In this document: positions 8,547 to 18,018 of the stretch, piece by piece | Layout of the letters: the number at the start of each line of letters is the position of its first letter | Numbering within the stretch: position 1 is the first letter of the stretch | Assembly: GCF_001189365.1 (NCBI RefSeq) | Contig: NZ_LFJJ01000023.1 | Coordinates: 1 to 41,463, forward strand | DNA length: 41,463 bases | Reading direction: 5' to 3' | DNA from: Candidatus Burkholderia verschuerenii | Lineage (GTDB): Bacteria > Pseudomonadota > Gammaproteobacteria > Burkholderiales > Burkholderiaceae | Translations under genes and position numbers: made by a program | The notes under the pieces: model-generated | The model's input: the letters and a program-made list of their open reading frames with translations, nothing else | Told to the model about the DNA's origin: nothing | Databases searched by the model: none

Positions 8547-9167
8547 ATGCCGCGCCGCGCCTTGATCGTCATCGACGTGCAGAACGAATACATCACGGGG
8601 AATCTGCCGATCGAATATCCGGACGTGAACACGTCGTTCGCCAATATCGGCCGCGCAATGGATGCCGCCGATGCCCACGGCGTGCCCATCGTGATCGTGC
8701 AGAATTTCGCGCCCGCCACGGCGCCGATTTTCGCGCGCGGCTCGAAGGGCGCGGAATTGCATGAATCGGTGGCATCGCGGAAGCGGGCGCATTACGTCGA
8801 GAAGAGCTTGCCGAGCGCGTTCGCGGGCACCGATCTGGCCGACTGGCTGAAGGCGAACGAGATCGATACGATCGTCGTCGCCGGCTACATGACGCACAAC
8901 TGCGACGACTCGACCATTCGTCAGGCCGTCCACATGGGCTTGTCGGCGGAGTTTCTCGTCGATGCGACCGGCAGCGTGCCGTACGACAACCGCGCGGGAC
9001 GAGCGAGCGCGGAGGAAATCCACCGCGTCTTCACCGTGGTGATGCAATCGCGCTTCGCGGCCGTCCTCACGACGGACGAATGGATCGCGGCGCTCGATTC
9101 CGGCGAGCCGCCCGCGCGCGACAACATCTACACGTCGAATCAGCAGGCGCGCTTCGGCGCACGCTGA
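8547..9167 (+). CDS. Isochorismatase-family cysteine hydrolase
   Basis: 206 aa. The catalytic triad of the family is visible: Asp10 (LIVIDVQNEY), Lys86 (HYVEKSLPSAF) and Cys119 (VAGYMTHNCDDST). The cis-peptide region before the cysteine (VVAGYMT) is also typical. Members are nicotinamidase-like amidohydrolases with very diverse substrates, so the substrate cannot be read from sequence. The protein appears complete and cytosolic. It converges on the TetR gene with only nine bases between the stop codons. Confidence 0.88.
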   Translation: MPRRALIVIDVQNEYITGNLPIEYPDVNTSFANIGRAMDAADAHGVPIVIVQNFAPATAPIFARGSKGAELHESVASRKRAHYVEKSLPSAFAGTDLADWLKANEIDTIVVAGYMTHNCDDSTIRQAVHMGLSAEFLVDATGSVPYDNRAGRASAEEIHRVFTVVMQSRFAAVLTTDEWIAALDSGEPPARDNIYTSNQQARFGAR

Positions 9168-9176
9168 CGCGCTTAT

Positions 9177-9824
9177 TTACGCCGCGTTCGCTTCCGCCAG
9201 CAACGCCGGACTGCATCGCAAGGCATCGAAACATGCGTCGATAAGCGATTCCGAGTCGCGCTCCGGCACGACGCGGTCGGGCAGCATCAGCGAATCGTGC
9301 AGGATGCCGGTGAACATGCAGTGGAGCATGACCATCGCGCGGCGCGTGTCGAGGCGGGCGGGCAATTGCTGTTTGTCGACGGCATTGCGCAGCGCGCACT
9401 CGATGCGCTCCATGCCGTCGCGCATGTTGTTCTGATGCCTCTCGCGAACCGGCCCCATTTCCTCGACGAACTCGCACTTCATGAACAGGATGTCGAATAT
9501 CCGTCGCCGCTGCTCGTCCGACGTGATGTTCCGCATGCAGTAGATGAACAGTTCGCGCAGCTTCGCGAGCGGGTCTTCCTCCTTGCCGTCGAGCGTGCTC
9601 TCGATCAGTTCGTCGAGCGGCAGCAGGCTGCGATCGAACATCGCGTTGAACAGATCGCTCTTGTTGGTGAAATGCCAGTAAATGGCGCCGCGCGTGACGC
9701 CCGCCGCCTGCGCGATATCCGCGAGCGTCGTGCGCGACACGCCTTTCTCGTAAAAGACGCGCTCGGTCGCGTCCAGTACCTTGTTGCGCGTCTCCTGCGC
9801 TTCTTCCTTCGTTCGTCTGACCAT
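9177..9824 (-). CDS. bpeR: TetR-family efflux repressor (AcrR/BpeR type)
   Basis: 215 aa from ATG 9824 (MVRRTKEEAQETR). An in-frame start 84 bases upstream is rejected because AcrR-type proteins begin at this motif. The N-terminal HTH (about 10-57) reads GVSRTTLADIAQAAGVTRGAIYWHFTNKSDLF, almost the AcrR signature. The remaining helices form the ligand-binding domain. It is divergent from the bpeAB-oprB-type operon, and the intergenic region holds a palindrome close to the E. coli AcrR operator, so repression of both genes and release by pump substrates is the likely circuit. Confidence 0.88.
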   Translation of the reverse strand: MVRRTKEEAQETRNKVLDATERVFYEKGVSRTTLADIAQAAGVTRGAIYWHFTNKSDLFNAMFDRSLLPLDELIESTLDGKEEDPLAKLRELFIYCMRNITSDEQRRRIFDILFMKCEFVEEMGPVRERHQNNMRDGMERIECALRNAVDKQQLPARLDTRRAMVMLHCMFTGILHDSLMLPDRVVPERDSESLIDACFDALRCSPALLAEANAA

Positions 9825-9934
9825 GATGTGCGGCCCGATGGCCGGCTGCCCCGGTTTGTCGATATTTTGTCTAACTGGATACAACGTCAAGCAAATTTCG
9901 CCTAACACGCAGTAAGATTGGTTTGTGCCAGTTT

Positions 9935-9964
9935 TTTACATTCATTCGCGAATGTATATACAAT
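9935..9964 (+). promoter_or_regulatory. AcrR-type operator overlapping the bpeA promoter
   Basis: TACATTC (9937-9943), six bases, GAATGTA (9950-9956) is a perfect 7-bp inverted repeat. Over 9937-9960 the site agrees with the 24-bp E. coli AcrR operator, as I recall it, at 20 positions. A sigma70-like promoter overlaps it: -35 TTTACA (9935-9940) and -10 TACAAT (9959-9964), spacer 18, pointing toward bpeA. Bound repressor would block this promoter directly. Confidence 0.75.
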
Positions 9965-9969
9965 ACCAC

Positions 9970-10236
9970 CCACCGATCAGTAGCCCAAGTACCAGCGGTT
10001 GCGTGGTTCGAACTGCGCCTGATTTTTGAGATGGCCCGTTTTCGCCGTCCTCGCGCTTCAGGCGGTGTGTTTCAGCGCCGCACGGACCTTTGAATAACCG
10101 GCCGATGGCCGGCGTCAGCTCCACTGGTTTCAATTGCTTTTGGTCAGCGTCAGCGTCTTGCGACGCACGTGTACGGCTTGCCCGGGGAAGGCCGCCGTGC
10201 ACTCACTTCACTTCAGTCTTAGACAGAGGTCGCTCC
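9970..10236 (+). other. Long untranslated leader of the RND operon
   Basis: If transcription starts near 9971 the mRNA leader is about 265 bases. It contains a perfect hairpin CCGGCC-GAT-GGCCGG (10098-10112). A minus-strand open frame (9942-10202) has no homology I recognise and no ribosome site. I see no other gene here. Confidence 0.35.
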
Positions 10237-11529
10237 ATGCGCGTCGAACGGGTTCCATTCCGCTTAATTACCGCCGCGACGGCTGCCGTGTTCCTGGCCG
10301 CCTGCGGACAAAAACAGTCAGCACCTCCGCCGCAAATGCCCGAAGTGGGCATCGTCACTGTCCAGCCGCAGTCCGTTCCGGTCGTCGCCGAATTGCCGGG
10401 CCGCACCAGTGCCTTCCTGGTCGCGCAAGTGCGCGCGCGGGTCGATGGCATCGTGCTGTGCCGCGAGTTCACGGAAGGCGATGACGTCAAACAGGGCCAA
10501 CGCCTCTACAAGATCGACCCGGCGCCGTATATCGCGCAGTTGAACAACGCGAAGGCGTCGCTCGCCAAGGCGCAAGCGAACGTCGCGACGCAGAACGCGC
10601 TGGTCCAGCGCTACAAGGTCCTGGTCGCCGCCAACGCCGTGTCGAAGCAGGATTACGACAACGCCGTGGCATCGCAAGGTCAGGCCGTCGCCGATGTCGC
10701 CGCAGGCAAGGCCGCCGTCGACACCGCGCAGATCAACCTGGGCTACACCGATGTCGTCGCGCCGATCACGGGCCGCATCGGTCTGTCGCAGGTGACGCCG
10801 GGCGCGTACGTGCAGGCGAGCGCCGCGACGCTGCTCTCGACCATCCAGCAACTCGATCCGATCTACGTCGACCTGACGCAATCGAGCGTCGACGACCTCA
10901 AGCTGCGTCGCCAGATTCAGGAAGGGCGACTGCAGACCGAAGGCATCCACGCCGCCAAGGTGAACCTCGTGCTCGAGGACGGCCGCACCTATCCGGAAGA
11001 AGGCAAGCTCCAGTTCTCCGACGTGAGCGTCGACCAGAGCACGGGTTCCGTGACGGTCCGCGCGATCTTCAAGAACAAGGATCGCGTGCTGCTGCCGGGC
11101 ATGTTCGTGCGCGCGCGCATTCAGGAAGGCACCAACGATCACGCGCTCGTCGTGCCGCAAATCGGCGTGACGCACGATCAGAAGGGCCAGCCGACCGCGC
11201 TCGTCGTCGACAAGGACGACAAGGTGCAACTGCGCCAGCTCGTCACGAGCGGCACGTACGGCCAGAACTGGGTCGTCGATACCGGTCTGAACGCGGGCGA
11301 TCGCGTGATCGTGAACGGCGTCGAGAAGGCCAAGCCGGGCATGCAGGTGAAGCCGGTTGACGCGAAGCTGCCGTATCCGGTCGCGGGTGGAGCGGGTGCA
11401 TCGGGCGCGCAGGCTGCGTCGGCGCCGGCAGGCGCATCGGCCGCCGGCACGCAAGGTCAGAACGACACCGCGAACGGCGCGACTGGCGCGGCTCCTTCGT
11501 CGGCCACGGTCGCCTCCGCCGCGCAATAA
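10237..11529 (+). CDS. bpeA: RND efflux periplasmic adaptor (BpeA/AcrA type)
   Basis: 430 aa from ATG 10237. The lipoprotein signal is clear: VFLAAC with Cys23 as the lipidation site. A lipoyl/coiled-coil hairpin region follows (ELPGRTSAFLVAQVRARVDG; coiled coil about 95-165), then the beta-barrel (VTPGAYVQASAATLLST) and membrane-proximal domain (GVEKAKPGMQVKPV). The last 60 residues are a low-complexity Ala/Gly/Ser tail. It links the pump BpeB to OprB. It is first in a three-gene operon under the AcrR-type operator. A close paralog lies at 25895. Confidence 0.93.
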   Translation: MRVERVPFRLITAATAAVFLAACGQKQSAPPPQMPEVGIVTVQPQSVPVVAELPGRTSAFLVAQVRARVDGIVLCREFTEGDDVKQGQRLYKIDPAPYIAQLNNAKASLAKAQANVATQNALVQRYKVLVAANAVSKQDYDNAVASQGQAVADVAAGKAAVDTAQINLGYTDVVAPITGRIGLSQVTPGAYVQASAATLLSTIQQLDPIYVDLTQSSVDDLKLRRQIQEGRLQTEGIHAAKVNLVLEDGRTYPEEGKLQFSDVSVDQSTGSVTVRAIFKNKDRVLLPGMFVRARIQEGTNDHALVVPQIGVTHDQKGQPTALVVDKDDKVQLRQLVTSGTYGQNWVVDTGLNAGDRVIVNGVEKAKPGMQVKPVDAKLPYPVAGGAGASGAQAASAPAGASAAGTQGQNDTANGATGAAPSSATVASAAQ

Positions 11530-11544
11530 AAGGGAGCCTGTTCA

Positions 11545-14500
11545 ATGGCCAAGTTTTTTATCGATCGCCCGATTTTTGCATGGGTGATCGCCATCATTCT
11601 GATGCTGGCGGGTCTCGCGTCGATCTCCACGCTGCCGGTCGCGCAGTATCCGACGATCGCGCCGCCTGCCATCCAGATCAGCGCGACGTATCCGGGCGCA
11701 TCGGCGAGCACGGTGGAAAACACCGTGACGCAGGTGATCGAGCAGCAGATGAGCGGTCTCGACCACTTGCTGTATCTCTCGTCCACCTCCGATGACTCGG
11801 GCACGGCGACCATCACGCTGACGTTCGCGGCGGGCACGAATCCGGACATCGCGCAGGTGCAGGTGCAGAACAAGCTGCAGCTCGCGACGCCGCTGCTGCC
11901 GCAAGTCGTGCAGCAGTTGGGCACGAAGGTCACGAAGTCGTCTTCGAGCTTCCTGCTGGTGCTGGCGTTCGTGTCGCAAAACGGCAGCATGAGCAAGTAC
12001 GACCTCGCGAACTACGTGGCGTCGAAGGTGCAGGATCCGTTGTCGCGGATCGACGGCGTGGGTACGGTGACGCTGTTCGGCTCGCAATACGCGATGCGAA
12101 TATGGCTCGACGCCAACAAGCTGACCAACTTCGCGCTCACACCGGTCGATGTGACCAGTGCGATATCGGCGCAGAACGTGCAGGTCGCGGCCGGTTCGCT
12201 CGGCGGCACGCCGGCGGTGCCGGGTCAGATGTTGCAGGCGACCATCACCGAAGCAACGCTTCTGCAGACGCCGGAGCAGTTCGGCAATATCCTGCTGAAG
12301 GTGAATCCGGACGGCTCGCAAGTGCGCCTGAAGGACGTCGCGCATATCGAGCTCGGCGGCGAAAACTATAACTTCGATACCAAGTACAACGGTCAGCCGA
12401 CGGCGGGCTTCGGTATCCAGCTTGCGACCGGCGCGAACGCGCTCAACACCGCGAAGCTGGTGCGCCAGAAGGTCGACGAACTGTCGAAGTACTTCCCGAA
12501 CGGTCTGGTCGTGAAGTATCCGTACGACACCACGCCGTTCGTGCGCCTGTCGATCGAGGAAGTGGTCAAGACGCTGATCGAAGGTATCGTGCTGGTGTTC
12601 CTGGTGATGTATCTGTTCCTGCAGAACTTGCGGGCGACGATCATCCCGACCATCGCGGTGCCGGTCGTGCTGTTGGGCACGTTCGCGATCATGTCGGCGG
12701 TGGGCTTCTCCATCAACGTGCTGTCGATGTTCGGGCTCGTGCTCGCCATCGGTCTATTGGTCGACGATGCGATCGTGGTGGTGGAAAACGTCGAGCGCGT
12801 GATGTCCGAGGAGCACTTGACGCCAAGAGAGGCGACCCGAAAGGCGATGGGCCAGATCACCGGCGCGCTGATCGGCGTGGCGCTGGTGCTGTCGGCGGTG
12901 TTCGTGCCGGTGGCGTTCTCGGGCGGTTCGGTTGGCGCGATTTATCGACAGTTTTCGCTGACGATCGTCGCGGCGATGGTGCTGTCCGTGATGGTCGCGC
13001 TGATTCTCACGCCCGCACTGTGCGCGACGATTCTGAAGCCGCATCCGGAAGGGCACGTCGAGGAGAAGAAGGGCTTCTTCGGCTGGTTCAATCGCAACTT
13101 CAACAAGAGCCAGGAGAAGTACCACAGCGGCGTGCAGCACGTGATTCGAAGGTCGGGACGCTGGCTGATCATCTATCTGGTGGTAATCGTCGCGGTGGGC
13201 ATGCTGTTCCTGCGTCTGCCGAAGTCGTTCCTGCCCGACGAAGATCAGGGCACGATGTTCGTGCTGGTGCAGGCGCCCGCCGGTTCCACGCAGGAATACA
13301 CCGCGCACGTGCTGAAGGACGTGCAGGACTACCTGCTGAACGACGAGAAATCGATCGTCGAATCGGTATTCACGGTGAACGGCTTCTCGTTCGCGGGTCG
13401 CGGCCAGAACTCCGGTCTCGTGTTCGTGCGGATGAAGGACTACGCCGAGCGTCAGCACGGCGACCAGAAGGTGCAGGCGCTGGTCGGGCGGATGTTCATG
13501 CACTTCGCGCCGTACAAGGACGCGATGGTGTTCCCGGTCAATCCGCCTTCGATTCCCGAACTCGGCACGGCGGCGGGCTTCGACTTCGAACTGCAGGATC
13601 GTGCGGGCGTCGGTCACGCGAAGCTGATGGAAGCGCGCAACATGCTCCTCGGCATGGCGGCGAAGGACCCGAATCTCGCGCAGGTTCGTCCGAACGGCCT
13701 GAACGATACGCCGCAGTTCAAGGTGAACATCGACCGCGAGAAGGCCAATGCGCTCGGCGTGTCGCCGTCGGCGATCGACCAGACGTTCTCGATCGCGTGG
13801 GCGTCGCAGTACGTGAACAACTTCCTCGATGTCGATAACCGGATCAAGAAGGTGTATGTGCAGGCCGATCCGCAGTTCCGCATGACGCCGGAAGACCTGA
13901 ACAAGTGGTACGTGCGCAATACGTCCGGAACGATGGTGCCGTTCTCGTCTTTCGCGACGGGTGACTGGATCTACGGTTCGCCGAAGCTGGAGCGTTACAA
14001 CGGCATCTCGGCGGTCGAAATCCAGGGCGCGGGCGCACCGGGCAAGTCCACGGGTCAGGCGATAGCGGCGATCGAATCGATCGCGGCGAAGCTGCCGGCG
14101 GGCATCGGCTACGAATGGACGGGTCTGTCGTATCAGGAACGTCAGTCGGGTTCGCAGGCGCCGATTCTGTACGGCATCTCGATCCTCGTCGTGTTCCTGT
14201 GTCTCGCGGCGCTGTACGAAAGCTGGTCGATTCCGTTCTCGGTCATCATGGTGGTGCCGCTGGGCGTGCTCGGCGCGCTGCTGGCGGCGACCTTGCGCGG
14301 GCTGGAAAACGACGTGTTCTTCCAGGTCGGCCTGTTGACGACGGTGGGTCTGTCGGCGAAGAACGCGATTCTGATCGTGGAATTCGCGCGCGAATTGCGG
14401 ATGCATGGCATGTCGACGGTGGAAGCGGCGATCGAAGCCGCACGCCTGCGATTGCGCCCGATTCTGATGACTTCGCTCGCGTTCATTCTCGGCGTGCTGC

Positions 14501-14727
14501 CGCTCGCGATCAGTAACGGCGCGGGCTCGGCAAGCCAGCACGCGATCGGCACCGGCGTGATCGGCGGCATGTTGACCGCGACCTTCCTGGCCATTTTCAT
14601 GATCCCGATGTTCTTCGTCGTGATCTCGAAATTCAGCAAGAGCAAGGACGTGCCGGCGCCGGGTTCGGACGGCAACATCGAAGGCCCGAATGGCGGTTCG
14701 CCCTCGACGGGCAAGGAAGGACATTGA
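11545..14727 (+). CDS. bpeB: RND efflux inner-membrane pump (BpeB/AcrB type)
   Basis: 1060 aa, full length for the HAE1 family, with 12 predicted membrane segments and two large periplasmic loops. Proton-relay residues are present: Asp407-Asp408 ([18 protein letters not shown]) and Lys939 ([14 protein letters not shown]). The central-pore helix has the AcrB spacing exactly (Asp101, Val105, Asn109, Gln112), with the ordinary QVQVQNKLQ sequence. Substrates are expected to be hydrophobic or amphiphilic drugs, as for BpeB and AcrB. It starts 15 bases after bpeA with AAAGGGAG upstream. Confidence 0.95.
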   Translation: MAKFFIDRPIFAWVIAIILMLAGLASISTLPVAQYPTIAPPAIQISATYPGASASTVENTVTQVIEQQMSGLDHLLYLSSTSDDSGTATITLTFAAGTNPDIAQVQVQNKLQLATPLLPQVVQQLGTKVTKSSSSFLLVLAFVSQNGSMSKYDLANYVASKVQDPLSRIDGVGTVTLFGSQYAMRIWLDANKLTNFALTPVDVTSAISAQNVQVAAGSLGGTPAVPGQMLQATITEATLLQTPEQFGNILLKVNPDGSQVRLKDVAHIELGGENYNFDTKYNGQPTAGFGIQLATGANALNTAKLVRQKVDELSKYFPNGLVVKYPYDTTPFVRLSIEEVVKTLIEGIVLVFLVMYLFLQNLRATIIPTIAVPVVLLGTFAIMSAVGFSINVLSMFGLVLAIGLLVDDAIVVVENVERVMSEEHLTPREATRKAMGQITGALIGVALVLSAVFVPVAFSGGSVGAIYRQFSLTIVAAMVLSVMVALILTPALCATILKPHPEGHVEEKKGFFGWFNRNFNKSQEKYHSGVQHVIRRSGRWLIIYLVVIVAVGMLFLRLPKSFLPDEDQGTMFVLVQAPAGSTQEYTAHVLKDVQDYLLNDEKSIVESVFTVNGFSFAGRGQNSGLVFVRMKDYAERQHGDQKVQALVGRMFMHFAPYKDAMVFPVNPPSIPELGTAAGFDFELQDRAGVGHAKLMEARNMLLGMAAKDPNLAQVRPNGLNDTPQFKVNIDREKANALGVSPSAIDQTFSIAWASQYVNNFLDVDNRIKKVYVQADPQFRMTPEDLNKWYVRNTSGTMVPFSSFATGDWIYGSPKLERYNGISAVEIQGAGAPGKSTGQAIAAIESIAAKLPAGIGYEWTGLSYQERQSGSQAPILYGISILVVFLCLAALYESWSIPFSVIMVVPLGVLGALLAATLRGLENDVFFQVGLLTTVGLSAKNAILIVEFARELRMHGMSTVEAAIEAARLRLRPILMTSLAFILGVLPLAISNGAGSASQHAIGTGVIGGMLTATFLAIFMIPMFFVVISKFSKSKDVPAPGSDGNIEGPNGGSPSTGKEGH

Positions 14728-14728
14728 C

Positions 14729-16255
14729 ATGCTTAAACATTCGTTGATCGCGGCCGCCGTGGCAGTGCTTGCCACCGGCTGCACCTTCGAGCCGAAGTAC
14801 GAATGGCCCGCCGCGCCCGTCACGCAGGACTTTCCGGCGAGCGGTGTGTACGCGACGCAGCCGGATGCGAACTCGTCGGCGAGCAACGGCCGCACCGCGA
14901 GCGGCCAGGCCGCGCCGGATATCGGCTGGCGCGACTTCTTCGCCGATCCGCGTCTGAAGGAAATCGTCTCGCTGGCGCTGAAGAACAACCGCGATCTGCG
15001 CGTGTCGGTGCTGAACGTGCAGGCGGCGCAGGCGCAATACCGCATCACGCGTGCGGGCCTGTTCCCGACGATCGATGCGCAGGCGTCGCAGAGCAAGCAG
15101 CGCACGCCGCGCGATCTGTCGTTCTTCAACCAGACGATCTCGAATACCTACAGCGTCGGCTTGAACGCGTCGTGGGAAATCGACTTCTTCGGGCGCATTC
15201 AAAGCCTGAAGGATCAGGCGCTGGCGCAATATCTGTCGACGGCGCAATCGCGCAAGGCGGCGGAAATCTCGCTGGTGTCGTCGGTCGCGGATCAGTATCT
15301 GACGATGCTCGCCTATGACGATCAGCTCACCGTCACGCAGAACACGCTCAAGACGGCGCAGGAGTCGTATCGCATCACCAAGCTGCAATACGACAACGGC
15401 ACCGGCTCGGAACTTGACTTGCGTCAGGCGGAAGGCGTGGTCGAGCAGGCGCAGGCGAATCTGCAATCGCAGGCGCGTCTGCGCGCGCAGTCCGAAAACG
15501 CGCTCGTGCTGCTGGTCGGCGAGCCGTTGCCGGAAGATCTGCCGAAGGGCATGCCGCTCGATACGCAGAACCTGCTGTCCGACATTCCGGCCGGTCTGCC
15601 GTCCGATCTGCTGACGCGTCGTCCGGATATCGCGGCGGCCGAGCAGACGCTGCTCGCGGCGAATGCGAACATCGGCGCGGCGCGTGCGGCGTTCTTCCCG
15701 AAGGTCTCGCTGACGGGCAGTTTCGGCACCTTGTCGCCGACGCTGGGCGGCCTGTTCAAGCCGGGTTCGGCGGCGTGGTCGTTCGCGCCGACGATCGATC
15801 TGCCGATCTTCGAAGGCGGCCAGAACGTGGCCAATCTCGATCTGGCGAACATCCAGAAGCGCGTCGAAATCGCCAACTACGAGAAGGCGATCCAGACGGC
15901 GTTCCGCGAAGTCGCCGATGGACTCGCCGCGCGCGGTACCTACGATCAGCAGATTCAATCGCTCGAACGTTTCGTCAATTCGCAAAGCCGCCGGCTGTCG
16001 CTGTCGGACCTGCGATATCGCAACGGCGTGGATAGTTACCTCACGGTGCTGACCGCGCAGACCGATCTGTATTCGGCGCAGCAACTGCTGATCACCGCGC
16101 GGCTGAATCGCCTGACCAACCTCGTCGATCTGTATCAGTATCTCGGCGGCGGCTGGATCGAAAACAACGGCGATACGCCGCGTCCGGCGGATGCGCCGGT
16201 CGATTACGGCGCGGCCAGCGCACCGAAGGCGGCATCGGCTGCATCGGCGGGATAA
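14729..16255 (+). CDS. oprB: RND efflux outer-membrane factor (OprB/OprM type)
   Basis: 508 aa from ATG 14729, overlapping nothing but starting one base after the bpeB stop, with AAGGAAGGA upstream. Lipobox VLATGC gives Cys18. Two outer-membrane-efflux repeats are visible, each with a long helical hairpin (NNRDLRVSVLNVQAAQAQYR; then SLTGSFGTLSPTLGGLF and a second long helix). It forms the TolC-like trimeric channel for BpeAB. The C-terminus is a short Ala-rich tail. A strong terminator follows. Confidence 0.93.
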   Translation: MLKHSLIAAAVAVLATGCTFEPKYEWPAAPVTQDFPASGVYATQPDANSSASNGRTASGQAAPDIGWRDFFADPRLKEIVSLALKNNRDLRVSVLNVQAAQAQYRITRAGLFPTIDAQASQSKQRTPRDLSFFNQTISNTYSVGLNASWEIDFFGRIQSLKDQALAQYLSTAQSRKAAEISLVSSVADQYLTMLAYDDQLTVTQNTLKTAQESYRITKLQYDNGTGSELDLRQAEGVVEQAQANLQSQARLRAQSENALVLLVGEPLPEDLPKGMPLDTQNLLSDIPAGLPSDLLTRRPDIAAAEQTLLAANANIGAARAAFFPKVSLTGSFGTLSPTLGGLFKPGSAAWSFAPTIDLPIFEGGQNVANLDLANIQKRVEIANYEKAIQTAFREVADGLAARGTYDQQIQSLERFVNSQSRRLSLSDLRYRNGVDSYLTVLTAQTDLYSAQQLLITARLNRLTNLVDLYQYLGGGWIENNGDTPRPADAPVDYGAASAPKAASAASAG

Positions 16256-16285
16256 GCGCTTTACGCAGCAGCACGCTCCGATCTC

Positions 16286-16327
16286 ATCGGGCCCGAGCGG
16301 GAAACCCCCTCGGGCCCGATTTTTTTG
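16286..16327 (+). terminator. Rho-independent terminator of the first RND operon
   Basis: ATCGGGCCCGAG (16286-16297) and CTCGGGCCCGAT (16309-16320) form a perfect 12-bp stem with an 11-base loop, followed by a T6 run. Confidence 0.92.
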
Positions 16328-16678
16328 TATTTCGCCATTCGATTCGACCACGCGCACCGTTTGAAAAAATTGATCAAATGAACGGGCGAAGGGAAATGAA
16401 GGCGTGTGCCTTTCGTTAGAATTGCGGCGCACATTTGCGGGTCGCGGCAGATTGTTGTTGATGCTTTGAGGCGCAGCGATTACGTTCAAGCCTTGATGCG
16501 GTTCGCACAAGCGCTTGACGATCGTCCGGCAACTCTAACGATCATTTCGGATTCCTATTCGAATCGAATGATCGCTTCATAAAGGCGATCAAGCCACGGA
16601 ATAGCTTGCCGTAGTCAGGCATCCGGTAGGTGAATTGCTTCGCTTTCGCGGCCATTCAGTCGCACTGTCTTGAATACG
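16328..16678 (+). other. Intergenic region upstream of ytcA
   Basis: About 350 bases without a credible gene. It should hold the promoter of the ytcA-mdtNOP operon, but no clear -35/-10 pair or operator stands out. AT-rich patches occur at 16360-16430 and 16530-16590. Confidence 0.4.
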
Positions 16679-16933
16679 ATGGAGATGCCCATTCTGCCGT
16701 TCGCCTTGCTTCTCAGCCTCGCCGGATGCACCCGAGCGCCCTCGATTCCGGTTCTGGGCGCCTATTTTCCCGATTGGCTCTTCTGTATCGCGGGCGGCGT
16801 CTTCCTCACCTGCGTGATACGCGCCTGTCTGTTACGCACGCGGCTGGGCGATCTCATCGGTTCGCCCATGCTCGCGTATTCCGCGCTGATTCTCCTGCTC
16901 TCGTCGTTGTGCTGGCTGGTCGTTTTCAGCTGA
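16679..16933 (+). CDS. ytcA: YtcA-family small lipoprotein
   Basis: 84 aa from ATG 16679 (a second ATG two codons later is possible; a TTG at 16670 is less likely). Lipobox LLSLAGC gives Cys17. Two hydrophobic segments follow (WLFCIAGGVFLTCVI and YSALILLLSSLCWLVVF). E. coli carries ytcA directly upstream of mdtNOP, and the order here is the same, so it probably belongs to that efflux operon. Its molecular role is unknown. Confidence 0.8.
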   Translation: MEMPILPFALLLSLAGCTRAPSIPVLGAYFPDWLFCIAGGVFLTCVIRACLLRTRLGDLIGSPMLAYSALILLLSSLCWLVVFS

Positions 16934-16955
16934 CTTCATTACCCGGATCGCATTC

Positions 16956-18018
16956 ATGAAGAATCAAGTCGTCACCGGTTGCCAAGAGTAAGTGGCTCGC
17001 CATTCTGCTAGTCGTCATCGCGATCGGCGCGCTGGTCGTCGTATCGCGGCGCGTGGCGAACGCGCCATCCACGGACGATGCCTACGCCTATGCGGACATG
17101 ATCGACGTCGTCGCGGAAGTGCCCGGGCGCATCGTCGACATGCCCGTGCGCGACAATCAGGCGGTCAAGAAGGGCGATCTGCTGTTCCGCATCGATCCGC
17201 GTCCGCTGGAAGACGAACTCGCGCGGGCGCAGGCATCGCTTGCCGCGCTCGATGCGCAGATTGCACTAATGAGCCGCGCCGTCGACGCACAGCGATTCAA
17301 TGCCAAGTCGGTGCTCGCGGTCAGTGAAAAAGCCCGCGCCGCCGCCGCGCTCGCGGCGCAAACGCTGCGTCGAACCGAACCCTTGCTCGCGCCGTGCTAT
17401 GTCTCGGCGGAGGACGTCGATCGCGCGCGCACGGCGCACGAAGCGGCGCAGGCCGATCTTAAGGCGGCGCAGCTTCAGGTGCAGCAGGCATCGTCCGCGG
17501 TCGGCAGCGTGGATGCGCTGGTCGCGCAACGCGGCGCGGTCGAGGCGGAAATCGCGCTGGCGCAGCATCGGCTGGACATGGCCACGGTGCGCGCGCCGTT
17601 CGATGGCCGCGTGGTCGCACTCAAGACGACGGTCGGCCAGTTCGCCACCACGCTCAAGCCGGTCTTCACGCTGATCGATACCGAACATTGGTACGTCGTC
17701 GCGAACTTCCGCGAAACGGAACTGCGGCGAATCAGTTCGGGCGTGCCCGCCACGGTGTATCTGATGACCGATCCCGACAAGCGTTTCAAGGGCGCGGTCG
17801 AATCGATCGGCTACGGCGTGCTGCCGGACGACGGTGGGCTGGTGCTCGAAGGCCTGCCGCGCGTGCAGCGCTCGCTCAACTGGGTGCGCGTGTCGCAGCG
17901 TTTCCCTGTCAAGATCCGCGTCGATGCGCCGGACGGCGCGCTGTTCCGCGTGGGCGCGTCGGCGATGGCGCGGCTCGAGCTCGACGGCGATTCGCGCGGC
18001 GCATCCGCCGCCCGATGA
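16956..18018 (+). CDS. mdtN: MdtN-type periplasmic adaptor (HlyD family), apparent 5' frameshift
   Basis: The sequence from 17053 on matches MdtN closely: APSTDDAYAYADMIDVVAEVPGRI, NQAVKKGDLLFRIDPRP, VSAEDVDRARTAHEAA, ATVRAPFDGRVVALKTTVGQFA, GYGVLPDDGG. The membrane anchor (KSKWLAILLVVIAIGALVVV, about 16984-17043) is in the same frame but has no start codon before an upstream stop at 16957. An ATG at 16956 (MKNQVVTG) lies one frame off; removing one base near 16980 (GGTTGCC to GGTGCC) would restore a 353-aa protein. As written, only a GTG start at 17053 gives a protein, and it lacks its anchor. The adaptor would join MdtO and MdtP. Confidence 0.82.

Noticed and set aside
9942-10202. Small minus-strand gene in the bpeR-bpeA gap
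   Set aside because: The 86-aa frame has no ribosome site or homology, overlaps the operator and the leader.
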